A DNA stretch of 64,000 nt from Progne subis subis (GCA_022316685.1 JAKJHU010000030.1:16758018-16822017); one strand, 5' to 3'; counted from the stretch's first letter, positions 46,055 to 60,276 are shown. Notes: generated from the sequence alone by a model not told the origin. Numbers and translations: made by a program.

Positions 46055-49000
46055 TCACACAGCTCTCTCCCTTTGGCAATGTTTTACTGATGCTCCTGTG
46101 AAAACCAGTCAGAATTTACATCCTCTATACGCATTCATATACACGTTACATTCAATTTTCTGTCCTTAACACAAAATATATTTTTTAAACCAGTAAAATT
46201 ATGGATATAATTTTGCATCTGAACTTAGCTGGTGTAATTCAGGTCCCTGGAACAGGTAGCAAGACTATACCCTAAATTACTGATATATAAGATACATTAG
46301 GTGAAAAAACGCCTCATTGATGTCATAGCAGATATTTCATGTATTATGGAAAGCAGAACTTTCTGTCCTGTACCATTTGATACCAAGAGGAAAAAAAAAT
46401 ATCATTCCTGGTAATAAAATTTCAGTGATACTACATTCTCTGTGTCCCAGCCCTACAATGTCACAAAGTTGGTACCTCTTGCCTCCTATAGTTCCTACTG
46501 AAAATTAAATCTCTTCATGATGTAAAGCAGGAATTTCCAAGAATCACATTGTGCTTTGTGTTCCCCTAATGGAAAGGAGATATTAGGAGCAAAAGAACCT
46601 TAATTGAAGCATTCTGCTTTCTTGATTGTTCTTGGGCACCAGAGTAGCCCTTTGTGTGTGTGGATAACTAGGCAGAACATTCCTGAGGCTGCTGTAATTT
46701 ATGCAAGGTTTTGGACTGATATTTGACTGTCTTCAGACTCCAGGGGAAGATATTGGTGGCTTAAAGCCAGTTTTTCCTGTTCTAGTGATGAGAGCAGCTC
46801 AGAAAAAAATCAAAAAATCTGGCACTTAAGTATACAAATTATAATAATTAGATTTTGGGGCAGAGGAATAAATGGATGCCAGGCTGAGCAAATGTGGCCC
46901 AGTAGTGATGCACAAACAAAACCCCATCTGCTGGAGACTTTGCAAGCCTTTAAGACTTGCACTTTTGGGTTCACAGATTTTTAATAAAATACATAGATCA
47001 TCAGGGCAAGATTAGGGACTGATAACTCAACTGTGATTTGTATTTTGATTTCTTTTTAAAGTCTGGCACTTCTAAATACTAACAGTAAGGTTTCTGTTTT
47101 CCTTCACAAATCTGCTTTACTTTACTGTTTAGATTATAAAATAGGGATGAAAATGAACTGGTTGGATAGCCCTCTACTCCTACCTCTATCCTTCTGTGTG
47201 CTGACATTTCAGGATAAACTATCTTTCCAGAAAACTGCAACAAGAAATGTTGCAGTTAGAATATGCTGATTTTTGATGCTCGCTAAATGCACAGAAGGTA
47301 TGTTGTATGGAATTTCTTCCATTTCAAAACCTCTCTTTTTTGGCCATTGACACATGCCATTAACAACTTAGACATATTTTGTGGTTTTGCTCTGTGAAGG
47401 AAGTATTAAGCTTTGAGACACTGTCATAAATTTGTTTGGTTTTGATAGAGATTGGCTGCCTGAATGCCACCATTTTTATCATCTATAAATTGCTCCACAA
47501 GCTGTGGGACGAATGATCTTTTATAGCCAATTTTGACTTAAACCGAATAAATCATTTACAATGATTCCTTCAAGAGATAAATTTGTGTAAATTTGTCTGA
47601 AAATGCTTTTTCTAATGAATTATATCATTTTCACTCTGGAGAGTGTTCACAAATAATGCTTGAAGTGCTTGAAGCAAATGTTTGAAATTTTAGGCAGACT
47701 GGTTAGCAACTTACTCAAGTAGTGTGTTTTCTGGTTGCTACAGGATGTCCAGATTGAGCAGTACAAAGCAAGTCTATGTTTGAAACGCAATATTAATGTT
47801 ACTGTCAGAGCTTTTTGGACCAGCCTGTGGATCCTGGTTATCCTGTGCTAACAAGCCACTCACAAATAGAGACAACACTTTGTGATTTTAGACTGGGGCT
47901 CATCCACCCTTTCTGGGCACAGAAGGAACCACACTGGGCTTCTGCCTTGTGGAAAATATACAATCACTGAGAAAGCAATGTGAACACCATTTTTCTGAAA
48001 GGGACTCAAACTGCACAATGAGTTAGTACAAGGTCACAATAAGGGCTGGACTTAATCCTAAATTTTAATCCAGTATTGGAAAACCATACTCACCTTTAAT
48101 TTAAACAAAGATTATTGGAAATATCCTTTCAATTAATACTGGTGAGACTGAGCAAGCTTTTGCTGCCATTCAGTTTTTTGTTTCTTAATCTTTCTATTTT
48201 CTCCTTTCAATAGTGTCTGTCATAGACATTTCCTATCCTGGGGTGAAAATAATTGAGCAGTTAGCAGAAGTATCAATATCAGAGTTAACCTCTTTTCTGT
48301 GGTAAAATGACATTGTGTTAATCTCCCTAAAAGAGAGTCACCTCACTCAGAGCGTCTGAGGGTGGTATTTATTTAGATATATTCTCAGTGACCCTCTGAG
48401 GACCTTTGAAGCATACTAGACTTATCACTTAGAGGTGAAACAGAGAAATGTTTAGAGGGAATTAGAGGGAATAGAGGGAATTTCCCTTATTTAATTTTCT
48501 TATTTCTTTCTGAAAGTGAATGGAAACCAAAGCTATTTGCTGAAATTAAATTCTGAAAAAATTCCATGTTCTAACCCAGACACTGCTAGTTACCAGGTAC
48601 CAAGCCAAGAAATACCATCAGTGAAGGGTACCTGCCCTACTGACAGCTAACCCCAGAGAGCAGTTTTCCCCACTGTGGAAGAGGAATGGACAAGTCTCTT
48701 AAGGTAGATAAAGTAGATAAAATAATTGAATCCAACCTTCCACCTCTCTGTTGTGCTACTGGTAGGTTTAATCTCAATCTCCTGACTCCTGGATCAGTAT
48801 AGTTCACTTTTCTGTCTGCGGTGAAAGACTTCCCCTAATAGACTTCTCCTGGAACTGTACTGTCCTCACAATTTGTGGAGATGATAAAGCCTGATTTTGA
48901 CAATTCTGCTCTGCCCTTCTACACCTTTGAGTGGAACAGATAGTTACTGATCCTGGCCTGCTTCCACAGAGCTGACACTGTTGGGTCTGGGACTGGGCTT

Positions 49001-49664
49001 TTTGTATGACATTAGAAAAGGAGCCCTTTGCATTTGTTCTGCTGAGAGGTGTAAAAACATCATCACCAGTCTTAGAACAAATACTTTTATTTTTCACTGA
49101 GCCTGCTTGGATAACCTTGTACTGAGTAGTTTACTACAGATTTTCATGTGGCTATTGCTCTCACAAAAACAAGGGCTGAATAGGAAAACGATTATTTACG
49201 CACCTATTTACATCAATCTTTCCCCATGAGAAGACAGGACTTTTCCTGCTCAGTATCTCAGTCAGTTCTTAGGAGACTGGCATTATGCCTGCCATTGTTG
49301 AGGGGTTAACCTGACTATTAGATTCATTCTTCATGTCACACAGCACTGCTAAATATGTCTGTTATTTGAGCTCATTAGATTTGCCAAATGTCTAGATGTT
49401 TCCCTGACTCTTAGCTCTACAACATGCCTTTGTCCAGATGACTCATTGATTCATTAAGTCTTTTCAGCTACTTCAGTGTTTTTCATTATTTACTGACCAT
49501 CCGGCTTTTCTCTTTTTTAAATTTTACTCCCATCCTCCCCCTGCATCATTGTCCTAGAGAAAAAATCCAGTTTTACTCAAAACCAAAATTACAAAGAAAC
49601 AAATAAAATAACACAACAGTGGCTGGTTGCACAGTTTTTAAGAAGTAGGATGCTTTACAGACCC

Positions 49665-49683
49665 GCACAATGGCAGTGTCATA
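49665..49683 (+). pseudogene. Possible short U4 snRNA 5' fragment
   Basis: GCACAATGGCAGTGTCATA resembles the start of U4 snRNA (GCGCAGTGGCAGTATCGTA), with only transitions as differences. The similarity stops after about 19 bases, so this may be coincidence or a heavily truncated retrocopy. Confidence 0.12.
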
Positions 49684-52600
49684 AAGAAAAGCCAAGTGGA
49701 TTCCTTTGTGGGTGGTGGGGTGACTTTTCTACAGAATAAGAAAAACAACTGTGAGGTTTTCCAAAGTCACTGTCAGAACTAGTCACTGTTTTCACAAAGA
49801 GGAAAGAGAGAGAAAAATACTAACAGAGAAAACATGCAAAGACACCACTTAAAAAACAGGTGTTTAATGACAGAACAGAGTAACCCAGCAGAAAAAGAAC
49901 TGTGACGAAGCATTATAACATCAGCATAAAAAATGTTCAGTATTTTTCCAATCACAAGCATTGTTCTGCTTAACTGATGCTGGCAAACAACCCTGCTGCA
50001 ACCTTTTCGGTATAGAGGATCAATGAACAATTAATGGTGCTATGGATACATTGTGATGCACAAAATAACTTTTATTATATTCCCAGAATGGCTGTAACTT
50101 CTGCTTCCCTTAGTGCTGGAATCAGGAGTTCTCTATTCTGCTTATCTCTGTAAAGTAGAATAAAAACTTGGATCAAATCTGGATGTCAGCATTTGAGGTC
50201 ATTGGGAACTGAAAGAACTGAAGGCCCACCCAGTGTTAAAAGAAACATAATGATTTGGTCTCTGAATATTTTTTTGTCCAGCATGATGCACATGCTAAGC
50301 AAATCAGGAATGACTAATGGGGTTAAAAGTGATCATCACCATATCAAATATCGGCTAAGAGTCACTCTTTCTGCACTAATCAGATTTCACAGTATTAGGA
50401 GCAGAATTTGTTTTAATTTTGTCTTTATCCCTTGAGAAACATACCTGAGTTAGACATGGCAGTTGGAGCCATGAGGTTGAATCCTGTCTCTCACAATCAA
50501 AATTTGGTGCTTTAGCCACGGTCTAAGACTAATATGAGGTAGCTGTAAGTACCAGCCACTTAATAACTATGAATCTATCATTACATCCAGAGAAATGAGA
50601 AGCTAAATACTTGCTAATTTCTTGTTGACAAGTTCGATCACTTAGAGAGAAATGGACCTGAGCTGTAAACCACTTCACAACTCTTGATGTGGGATGACCC
50701 AGGAATAGAGCAAAAATTTAAGCAGGCAATCATGCCATAATAATTACGGTTTTCAGGCATGTGCCATTAGCAGCTCACACTCAGCAACAGTCCAGTGTCT
50801 CCCTGCTGGTCTGTTCTTAGTGGAGGTTTCCCCGACTGCCATCCCAGCCAGCACATACAAGGAGGACAGGATAAGGAAATAGAAGTCAACTTAGGGGGCA
50901 AAGGTCTGTGCAAGTGTATGCCAGATCTCTAAACATGTAGGCCATGATATGTCCTAGGCACACATTTTCATCCCTGTCTCCTATGGATCCCAGCTGCTGA
51001 TACAGTTGTTCCTTAATGCTGAAAACTAGGATGCAAAAGGTCAGCTCAAATTCACTGCTGTCTTGACCATGCAGATTTGAGCACACCTCAGCCCTAAGAG
51101 CACTCTCCTCTCTGACAAAGACAGGAGAACACTGTGCTGCTGCAAGTTTGGGAAGGCAATAGTTAATGCTATGGTCACAATTTCTCTAAATTCAGTTGAC
51201 TTCTGCTATGTCTGAGATGCTATTTTAGTGCTTTAAACTTCAGGCGAACTTCCCGCACAGACACTCCTATATCCCAGAAGGCTGATTTAAGTGCATATAT
51301 GTTTAAAGCCTGGAGAAACAGCATTTAGTTCACTGTGCCCTGGATCTATTGCATAAAGGATTAGGGATTTTATCCTCAAAACTGCTACTGCTCTTCACCC
51401 ATAAGCAAACTTTTTTTGACATTGGTGAGTTTATCTTGGTCTAACAAATTTATTACTTTCTGGAGAAATTACCAAACTGTACAATATTTGGCATAGACTA
51501 CAGATGTATGGAGTACTACTCAGTCTTCCTTCAGTCCATTCTCAGAATCTCATCCAATTAAAAAAATATCTAGATTATCTTCAAAAAAGCCTAGGTGACC
51601 CTGAGACCTAAATTAAATTAACTCCTAATAGCCATCTAGGTTCATGGCTCGCTTAGACTTCCACTGCAATGTAAATTCTTAAATATTTTAATTGCAACTG
51701 AAAAGCAGGATCCTAAGTTACTTAGTTTCTTCTGAAAATTTTATCTAGGAACTGATGAAAAACATCAGAGTTTAATCTAAACTGTCAGTCTGCACATACA
51801 TCCTTAAGTGGACAGTATTTCACACTTAAACTACTTTTCTTTTCAATAAAAAACAAAATAATTGACGGATCGATTCAACAAGGGAAAAAAATACAAAAAC
51901 AAAAAACAACCAACAAACTAAAACCAGCTGCATCTTTTCCGGGTGGTGAATAAAAAACTGGCACCAAGGACCCCTAAGAATTTCCAAATCGGCTGGCATG
52001 ATACAGAAGGATGGAGTGATTGCCTTCTGGCAAGATTGGTTTAAAATTGTTATTGGAAATTTTTTCTCTGTGATCAATATCTCTTTACTGCTCACTTCCA
52101 ACCTGGCACTTTGAGCTTAGCTTGATAACACTCAAGGAATTTCTTGTTGTGCATGGGGTAATTCTGTGTTGTGCCTTTATGAGAATGATGCAGCCCTTGG
52201 ATGAAAGAAGTTTCTCCCCACTAAAGATTCAGTGTCAGAATCATCAGTCTCAGGGAAAAAACAGCATGGGGGTGTCAGCTCTCCCAAAAAATATTTTATC
52301 ACTGGCCAAACTTGATAGTAAAAACAAAAGTACTTTATTATTTTTAATCTTGATTACAGTGTAACATGCATTTTATATCTCTCCCTCTCTGTAGGACTTC
52401 TTTAGCATAAATCAGCACAAGACTGCTGAAGACAAAGGGATGCAGCTTCCCACTCTTCCATATTGATCTCACAGAATAATAAATAAACACATTTGTGTGC
52501 TACAGTGTTTTTAGAGATGGAATTCCTATCTCCATGAGCTGGGAAATGAGGTACCTTCTGACAGCTGGGATATAGGATAAACTTCTGAATTTTCCATTCA

Positions 52601-55424
52601 TTGAATGTCTGTGCTGGGTTGTAATTAACCAAAAGCACTTATATCATATTTAGAAGGGTTGATGCATCTTTTTCTCTAGTGTACACAAAAGATGGTTCTT
52701 TCCATGATACTCTGGTTTTAAATGCAAATAAAGAAATAGTGGAGCCACAAAAGGACAATGTACGATTTATATTCCTAAAGAATCTATGGTGTTTGACATA
52801 TGGGTAATAAGAGATATTTTCTTATCCTGAAGAGCTATAGGGCCTAACTGGAAAGGGAAACAATTTCCTACATGGTGAAGTGACATACAGGCTATATGAG
52901 TCTTCTTGTGTCACCAACAAAAAATCTGGGACAGAGACAGGCACAGAACCAACCTCAAGGAGAATCGTCCTTGTGAATTTCTTTTGTGTCTCATTTCTCT
53001 CCAACCAGTTTTCAGGACATGTATTTTGACTCTTTCACCTCCTTTTTCATAGTCTTTTTCTGGGAAAACTCCATCTTGGTGCCTATTTCTTTAACAAGAG
53101 CATAAGGATGGCCACACTGGGACAAGGCTGGAGCCCATCCACAGGGAATGCTGGTAGAGTGATGGCTCTTTAATAGTATCAGATGTACTGTATTCTTTTA
53201 TGAAATGTGATGGAGTAGAATGAGGAATAGCTGTTCTTTGCATAGAATACTAACCCTAACCTGCAGATTTTTTGGGGGTCTAGATAGAAAAATGGTACTG
53301 TCTGGATGTTCTATGCAGAAATAAATATCAGGGTGGCTAAAAAGGGGAGGGAAGTAAAGAAAGAAGAGGGGAAAAAAAAAAAAGTTTGCATTTTTGAAAG
53401 GAGCTATTTTGGGAACTATTTTGGCACATTTCCCAGTTTCTTGTCCTGGTTCCATGGCAGTCAGTTTAATTAGTTTTTCTCTGTACAACTTCTGAAACAC
53501 TGCAATTGTGATTTGTGCCTGGTAGGTCATTAATTTTCTTCCTGCCCATTTTAATGCACATCTTCCTCGGAGCTGGCCAAAACAAGGTCTGGCACATGAT
53601 TGATGGTCATCTTCCATCTGATGTAACAGGTGAGAAAAAAAAGGACATAGACACAGGAGATGTTATAGGAATTTCTGAGTGAAAGACAATTAAAGTTATA
53701 GTGAAAAGATTATCCTTCAGTATTGCATTAATCATCAGCAAAGCCTCATTGTGGCAGATGTTCTAAACTACCATATTTTGTCTCAAAAAGAGCTTAGCTT
53801 CCATCATCATCATAATTTGGATGCCATTTCCCCTAAAATCAATTTTCAAAAATCACATGAGTAGGTGTGATGCGTACTAATGACTTAGAGTATTTGGGCC
53901 ATACAGTCTAAAAGATCAAGGCAGGCAAAGGGCTGGGTGGGCAGCTCTGAGAAGTCGACCGATTTGTTCCTCATAGAGGTAACTAGTGGGCTAGAACAAA
54001 CAGCTTTTCACGTCCTACTACAGAATTATGTCATTTTTATTTTATCTTTACTGGACTCTCAGACCAGCCCTGTGGTGAAAAAAATTACCTGTCTAAGGTT
54101 CCCACCTGATCTGCCTGGCTGGACTTTGCATCAAGACTTAAGGTTCATGCACTCCTAGGACACAATGTGACATAACACCAGCATTGCAAGAGGGCACCTC
54201 ACAAGTTCATGAGACACATTTTTCTTTCTAAATGTCTTAGAAATGAGACAAAGTGACGAAGCCTAAACTCTGAGTCAAGGCATTAATTACTGTTTCCTAC
54301 CCAGATGAGTCCATCTTTTTCACCAGTTCCTACTTCTTGGATCTGTGCAGCTGGAGACATGTCAGTACCAAGGTTCTATTGCAGACTGCTATTGCCAATA
54401 TAATGCCTGCTGTTTCTCAGCTTGCTCTTATTTTGCCTTCTTTCAGCTCATTCCTGTGAGATCTTGCTTATCTAGAGTCATTTATTGCAGGTGGCTATGA
54501 GCCATCCAAGTCCTGCTAATGGCAGGCAAGAAGTTGCATTCCTCAGTCATATAAAACCAATGTAAAATAATTAAATTTATCCCTAGACACCAACATATTT
54601 ATCCTTCTAGCTGAGGTCTGCTTTATCAGAACAGCATGGAAAAAAATTCTCATTATGCTGATGGAAGGCAGATTCTGTTTCCCATGTAAACCATGTGGAG
54701 CAGCCCCTTGCTTTTGATGCCATATGTTTTCATGATCACAGTGATTTGCTTTGGTTTGCTTTCATTTACCTCCTAGAAATACGAGAGTCAAGGGAAATGG
54801 TAGGTGCTGTATTTGCTTCTGCTTTGTTGATAGCTCTGTATATTATTCAAATCCATGTATTTATTCCCAGAGGAGAAATATCATTAAGGTATTGTTAATG
54901 TTGACAGTATATCACTCCTTAGAGTTAGATGATTTATTTATTTATTATTATTTTAATAGCCAGTCCTTTGGAATATTATATGCTTGGGAAACTCTCAGTT
55001 ACATGTTTAAAATCAAATTTGTCAATAGGTTAATATAGTTGTGCACATTTTGTCTCTGAAACAGAGACTCCTTTAGCTTTCCCATACAGTTGTCTGCCAA
55101 GGATATAGATCCCACCAGGATATTCAGTGTTATTGGAGTGCTGAAGAAGGAGAAAATCTGACTGTTTTCAAGGACACAAAAATAAAACTTATCTGGTTAG
55201 ACCATAATTTCTTCCAGGTATAAAATGATATATATCAATTTCACAAAGAGAGCACTTTGTGACTTATTTGAAGCAAAATTATAATTATAAACCAATGGGA
55301 CATATTTAATAACCAAAATCTTGGCAACAAAAATGTCTGAAGTCCATCCTAGCTCATTACTATAGTGTCTGAGCAACGGGCATTTGATACATTTACAAAA
55401 CTTGGAGAAAGGAAAGGGCTCATT

Positions 55425-55580
55425 GCACTTTGTATAGGTGAAAAACTGAGGCTGAAAAAACAGCTGAGGTCATGTTCATAGTCACCAACAGGAAAAGGTA
55501 CAGCAGAACCCAGAGTGGAAGCCAAATCCTAAAACCACAGCCAGGGTGCTGTCTTACCCATCTGAGCAGCTGATCTTTGA
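55425..55580 (+). repeat. Degenerate MIR-like SINE relic
   Basis: Successive words follow the order of the MIR/CORE-SINE 3' half: GGTGAAAAACTGAGGC, then ATAGTCACCAACAGG, GCAGAACCCAGAGTGG and GTGCTGTCTTACCCATCTGAG. Compare GATGAGGAAACTGAGGC, GGTCACACAGC, GCAGAGCCGGGATT and GTGCTCTTAACCACT. Divergence is high, as expected for an element active in early amniotes. Confidence 0.45.
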
Positions 55581-56160
55581 AATACCCTTCAGCTGAGGAA
55601 TTGTCCATGCTCAGCTGCAAGTCTGTGCCCTGGGTTTCAAGCCAATCTCTAGAATGAAAATATCCTTGTATCTAGGTTTTTATGTGAGTTTGCCCATTCT
55701 CTGTCCAAACCCTGTCAGTTTCAAGAGAAACCTCTCCTCCTAAACTATTCTCTCCTTGACTTTAAGTGAACACTTTGCCTGCCAGACATTGATCTTTGAT
55801 CGGTATTTCCTTGCCAGCCCTTCAAAACCTTTGCTGTCACTGTGGCATCTTATTTCCATATTGTGTCTGAGAGCGACAGCAATTATTTCCCAGTGGAACT
55901 GACTTCAATGTCACTACAGTGATTAATCAGCAAAGGTTACTATAAGGGAAAGTATCGGTCTTCCTTTTCCATTGGAGCAGGAAAATGCCAGATCTTAGCC
56001 GCACAGCGCCTTGGGGATGGCTGCATTAGTTTTCCAATGAAAGGTTCTGTGCAAGTCAAACCTCCCATCCCCCATGACTCCTTCCCACTCCTCTCTTCCT
56101 AAAACACACACTGAGGTTTAGTATAAAGTTAATTCTATAACCCAGGGTGGTGTTGTGTTT

Positions 56161-56211
56161 TTTGGTTTGTTTTTTTTTTTTTTTTTTTTTGTTTTGTTTT
56201 GTTTTGTTTTT
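56161..56211. repeat. T run (21) plus (GTTTT)n
   Basis: T run at 56170-56190 followed by four GTTTT units. Confidence 0.95.
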
Positions 56212-57827
56212 AATGCTACTGACCTTCCATTTCCTTGTCAGTCGACACCAAGTAATTCTCCAGATGGAGAGAAAGATTTCCACTTTGAATATCCCTGAAA
56301 CACATTTAGAGCCAAAGGCTTTATCATGGGAATAAAAGCAGTGAGGTTCTCACAGCTGGGAAGATTTATGCAGCTGAGCCTTACCAGCTTAAATGCCTAC
56401 AGACAGAAACAGCTGAGCTATGTATTATTTCTTTTCCTCCAACTTGCAAGGGAGATGAAAAGTGCAGAGGCAAGCCGGCAGATAGCTGTGACTGACAAGG
56501 GAGGGGCAGAGCTGTCTGCCCATAGCTGCTGCACTGGCAATTTTATCAAATAATTTCAGCTCCAGGGGTGAGGGGGGTGGGGCTGACACCATTGCCCCAG
56601 CCAAGAGGAGCTGCCCTTTCAGTTAGAGCACTCCAGACTGTGCCAGGGACTCTTAAGGGTCAGTCAGGGAGGAAGGGAGCTAATGCCTGCCAGTGAGCTC
56701 CAGGGAAAAGGTGTTCAGAGGAAGATGCACTGAGCTGAATGCTCTGTACAGCAGAATTGCTGCTTGCAGTCTTGTGTAAAAACAGAAGCCAAGCTATCTC
56801 TGCTCTTCTCACCATAACAGCATCAGTATTTTGTTCTTCAAAAAGTGAGGGCAGACTTTAAAGAGATTAGTCTGACTCCCACGAAACAGTCATTCAATGG
56901 TCATGCTTCCCCTGGAGAAAAACAGGAAGGGAGATTCACAGAGGCTCAGCCTTCTGTCCATCCACACATGCTTACCCAACTGAAGTGACCTGCAGAGTCC
57001 TGTGGCCAAAGGTGGGCAGAGCAGCCCTGAGCTCAGCAGCCATGGCAACAGGAGCAGGTCTGTGCCCCTGAGCATCCATCCCCTGCCCCTAACATGATCC
57101 TTTTGCCCTGCGTCTGCACTGCCTCTGCTGTCAGTTGTCCTTCATGTCACCTAAACCCTGGAGATGTGGGCTCCACTCTGTGGTGTGCATGGCTCCATCA
57201 TAATCTCTCACTGCCCTCAGCCATGACTCTAATTCAGCCACACCCAGATGCCTTCCTGCCAGAGAGGGGGAAGAGGTGCAAGAACAGGTAGAGCTCAGTC
57301 TGTATGGGATCCTGTGTCCACCCCACAGGGAAGATAAAAGGCCTTCCAAGCCCATGTACCCACGCTGTGCTCCTCGTCACTCCTGATTTTCCCACCTGGA
57401 GAGCCTGTGGTCCTGCAGTGCATTATATCTCCCCGAGTTCCCAGGCAGGTTTGACATCCAGCATCCCTTCAACAAAATGCTAACTGTGATCCTGGGGCCA
57501 TATTTTCCTAATTATAAAATGGAAATTAAATTAGATTTTAGGAATGCCAGTGAGCTGCTTTCAAAATTGTGAGAATGGTCCCTGCACTTGTAAATCACTG
57601 GAAGAAGAGAGCTGCGTTTTCTAAATGCTGCCAGTAAATCAGCATGGGAGGGGGAAAATAATTCAACAAACTTGGATATTGATTAGAAATGTCTTTTAGC
57701 AATAGGGAAGAAAAAGACTATCCTAAAATTAAGGGGTCTGTAAAGCAATTTAAAAGATTGTCTTGTCGGTAATAATGTATCTAGTGAGTGAAGTGCTCAG
57801 AAATAATCAGTGTGTGTGCTTGTCCAG

Positions 57828-57977
57828 CCTGAGGGACCTGATAGGGGGTCTAATTTACAATACCAGTGAAAAATCTACCCTTCAAACACCAGGTTACTGT
57901 GAATACTCAAAAATCACTCATTCTGCAAAACTTATGTCATCACGCCTGCCTGTCAATATCCAATTGTCGTCTTATTC
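57828..57977 (+). other. Candidate internal coding exon (unrecognised)
   Basis: The segment begins after GTGTGTGTGCTTGTCCAG and ends at TATTC|GTAAGT. Its 150 nt are open with phase 2 in and phase 2 out, so inclusion would not shift a frame. The peptide starts LRDLIGGLIYNTSEKSTL and ends SSRLPVNIQLSSYS, with no known motif. The donor is good in its intron bases but poor on the exon side; the acceptor tract is interrupted by G. It lies on the same strand as 62052-62183, but the phases (2 against 0) do not join directly. Confidence 0.22.
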
Positions 57978-58990
57978 GTAAGTGTAATTTTTCTTGGGAT
58001 ATAGACTAGGAACAAATGTCTAACAGCTGTTAGTCATGTTACTTAACACAAGAGCCACCCCTCAGGGTCAAAACAAAAGTCCATTTACCTTAATAACCCA
58101 TTGCTCACAATGACTGTAAATAAGAAAAGAATGGGGTCATCGGGACTAGACACTAGATTTAAAGGCTTTTCATCAATTCATATCTTGTGAATTTATATAG
58201 AGCACAGAGATGCTTTATGGTTGCCTGTACCCTTCTGCTAGCTCTCTGCTTAGATTTTGACTGCCCTTGAGCACTGGAGGATATTTTATTGGGCATTGCA
58301 CTCAGCATTTCCCAGATCTTTACCATGACTGAGTAAAGCTTAAGTGCAATCCCTGGCTGTGCAGATAGGATTTCTGTCTATACCGTTTGGCATATGTACT
58401 GGATCTGCCATTTTTTTCCTCTCATTCAGTCTTATGAGACTTTCCTATTCCTTCCCAGTTGTTTCTAGGCTTCATTACAATATTTAGTTCACAGTCTTTG
58501 CCACATAGCTCTTCACCCTCTTTTTCTACTGCTTTTTATGTGCTTTGAGAGCATGGATCTCTGTGGATTTCCACTGTGACCTTGCTTCACTTATATAAAT
58601 TTAACATTTATCCCTAAGTTTTCCTCTCCATCTTTTAAGTTGATTCAAGTTGTGATGATGATTTGTTCCTTTGTCTTGTGAAAATTTACTTTTTTTCTAA
58701 GACTGTACTGAAGGGCCTCATGAAAAGCTTTTCTAAAATAAAATTAATTATTTTAGTTGAAGCATCTTTTCCGCTCTAAACTTGGTAACTCTGTCCTACC
58801 CACATCTACTAATTCAACTCTTGTTGTTTCTACTGAGTTGACTGTGAATCATGACAAATTTTATCCCTGAACACTTTTTAAAGGTGACTGTAACATTTCC
58901 CACCTTTCTTAACTTTGATAACAAAGCTTATTTATGCAAAATGAAACATACTGCAGCTCAGCATTTTCACAACTGAATTCTTGAAAACTC

Positions 58991-59023
58991 ATGAATGAAT
59001 GAATGAATGAATGAGTGAATGAG
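58991..59023. repeat. (ATGA)n tetranucleotide repeat
   Basis: Eight units of ATGA with G substitutions in the last ones. Confidence 0.95.
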
Positions 59024-60276
59024 TGCTGTCAAGACCCAGGGTCTTGTCTCTTCTATTTTATTCACTTGTCCTAAAATTCTTCCAGCAAAGCTTCAATATC
59101 AGACTGTCCCTCAGCTTTATATTCAGCAAAATATCTTGTATACGAGAGAATCTTTTCTACACAGGGCAGCAGCACAATTATCTGCAATGGACATAATTTC
59201 AAGGGCTCACTCTGTGAGTTATTGGTAGAATCCAGATATTTTGGAGGACAACATGGATTAAAGTTAGTAAAAACCACAGAACAATCCAGATTAATTTTTT
59301 GTTGTCATGTGTGTGTGATGACCTAGAGAAGAGTCTTGTTCCTTCCTTTTTCCTCTCAGTCCTGACATCTGAATAAAGTTTTCATCCACAAAATCTTCTC
59401 AGGGCTCTCAGGCTCCAGTGACCGCCATCTTCACTGCAAGGACAAAACCTGTCCTTGACCTTTCCTGCAGTCACCAGGAGGCAGATTTTACACCATGGAG
59501 GCACAGCCAGGGTGCAGATAACAGCTGGTTACCCAGCAATCTCAGTTTTGGAAATTGGCGCACTCCAAATTGTGATAGCTAGGAAAATGAGAGCTCTCCT
59601 CTCCCTCTAATGTTTTCAAATGTTCCAAAAGAATCAAGGTACATCTGAAGGGAACAATAAGAGAGACTGTTTTGGGATGGGGAAGAGGTGCAGCCCTCTC
59701 TCAGTACAGCAATGTGGGCAGGGCAAAGTCATGGCTTGCTTTAGGGCTTGGGAGTAGAAAGAGCCAACAGTGCAGTGAAAAGGGGGAGGGAAGGGAAAGC
59801 AAGAGCTACAGACTTATAATACCTCCTTTGGGTGAAAAATTGGAAAACCCAACTCTGCTGTATGCTATTCTGCATTTTTTTTTTTTTAATATCTTGTGAG
59901 TGACTGAACCTCCCAGTGCAACTCAGCCTCACTCCTGAAAGCATTTCCCTCTGTCTTCAGAAATTCCAGCCCCAGACAGACAAGATCTATTCCCCCCAAA
60001 AATACCATCATGTAGGTGCCAGGTGTATTTTTGTACTCTATTTGGGATGTTTTGCTGCCTTGCGAACTCCAGCTGCATATCATTGGCTAGTCAAACTTTG
60101 CTGATTTGCACCAGCCCAGAGTCTAGCCTGAGACTCAAAAATGCTTTGTGCTAATCCTGTGTGACCTCCAGTGGTCACTTTGGCCTTGTGGATGCCTTTC
60201 TCTGCCTCTGCAGACACTAAACAAGGAGGCAGAAAAATGGCAAAACTAAACTAAGAAGTTTGACTGAAAAGCTTGC

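Larger units (their letters stand above)
44975..56160. other. Gene-poor unique sequence
   Basis: About 11 kb with no recognisable gene. It contains the minus-strand open frame 45806-46054, a small tandem repeat with a kappaB-like site (48452-48487), a possible scrap of U4 snRNA (49665-49683) and a MIR-like relic (55425-55580). No young mobile element was seen. Confidence 0.55.

Noticed and set aside
46021..46095. Minus-strand segment with GGTTTTCACAG and AAG|GTAATT
   Set aside because: Closed in all three frames.
50620..50645. tRNA B-box-like GTTCGATCA
   Set aside because: No A box, no cloverleaf, no Pol III terminator at a fitting distance.
58657..58710. Possible C/D-box snoRNA (GTGATGA ... 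CTGA)
   Set aside because: No terminal stem, too short, no second box pair; the words arise in a TGATGATGA run.
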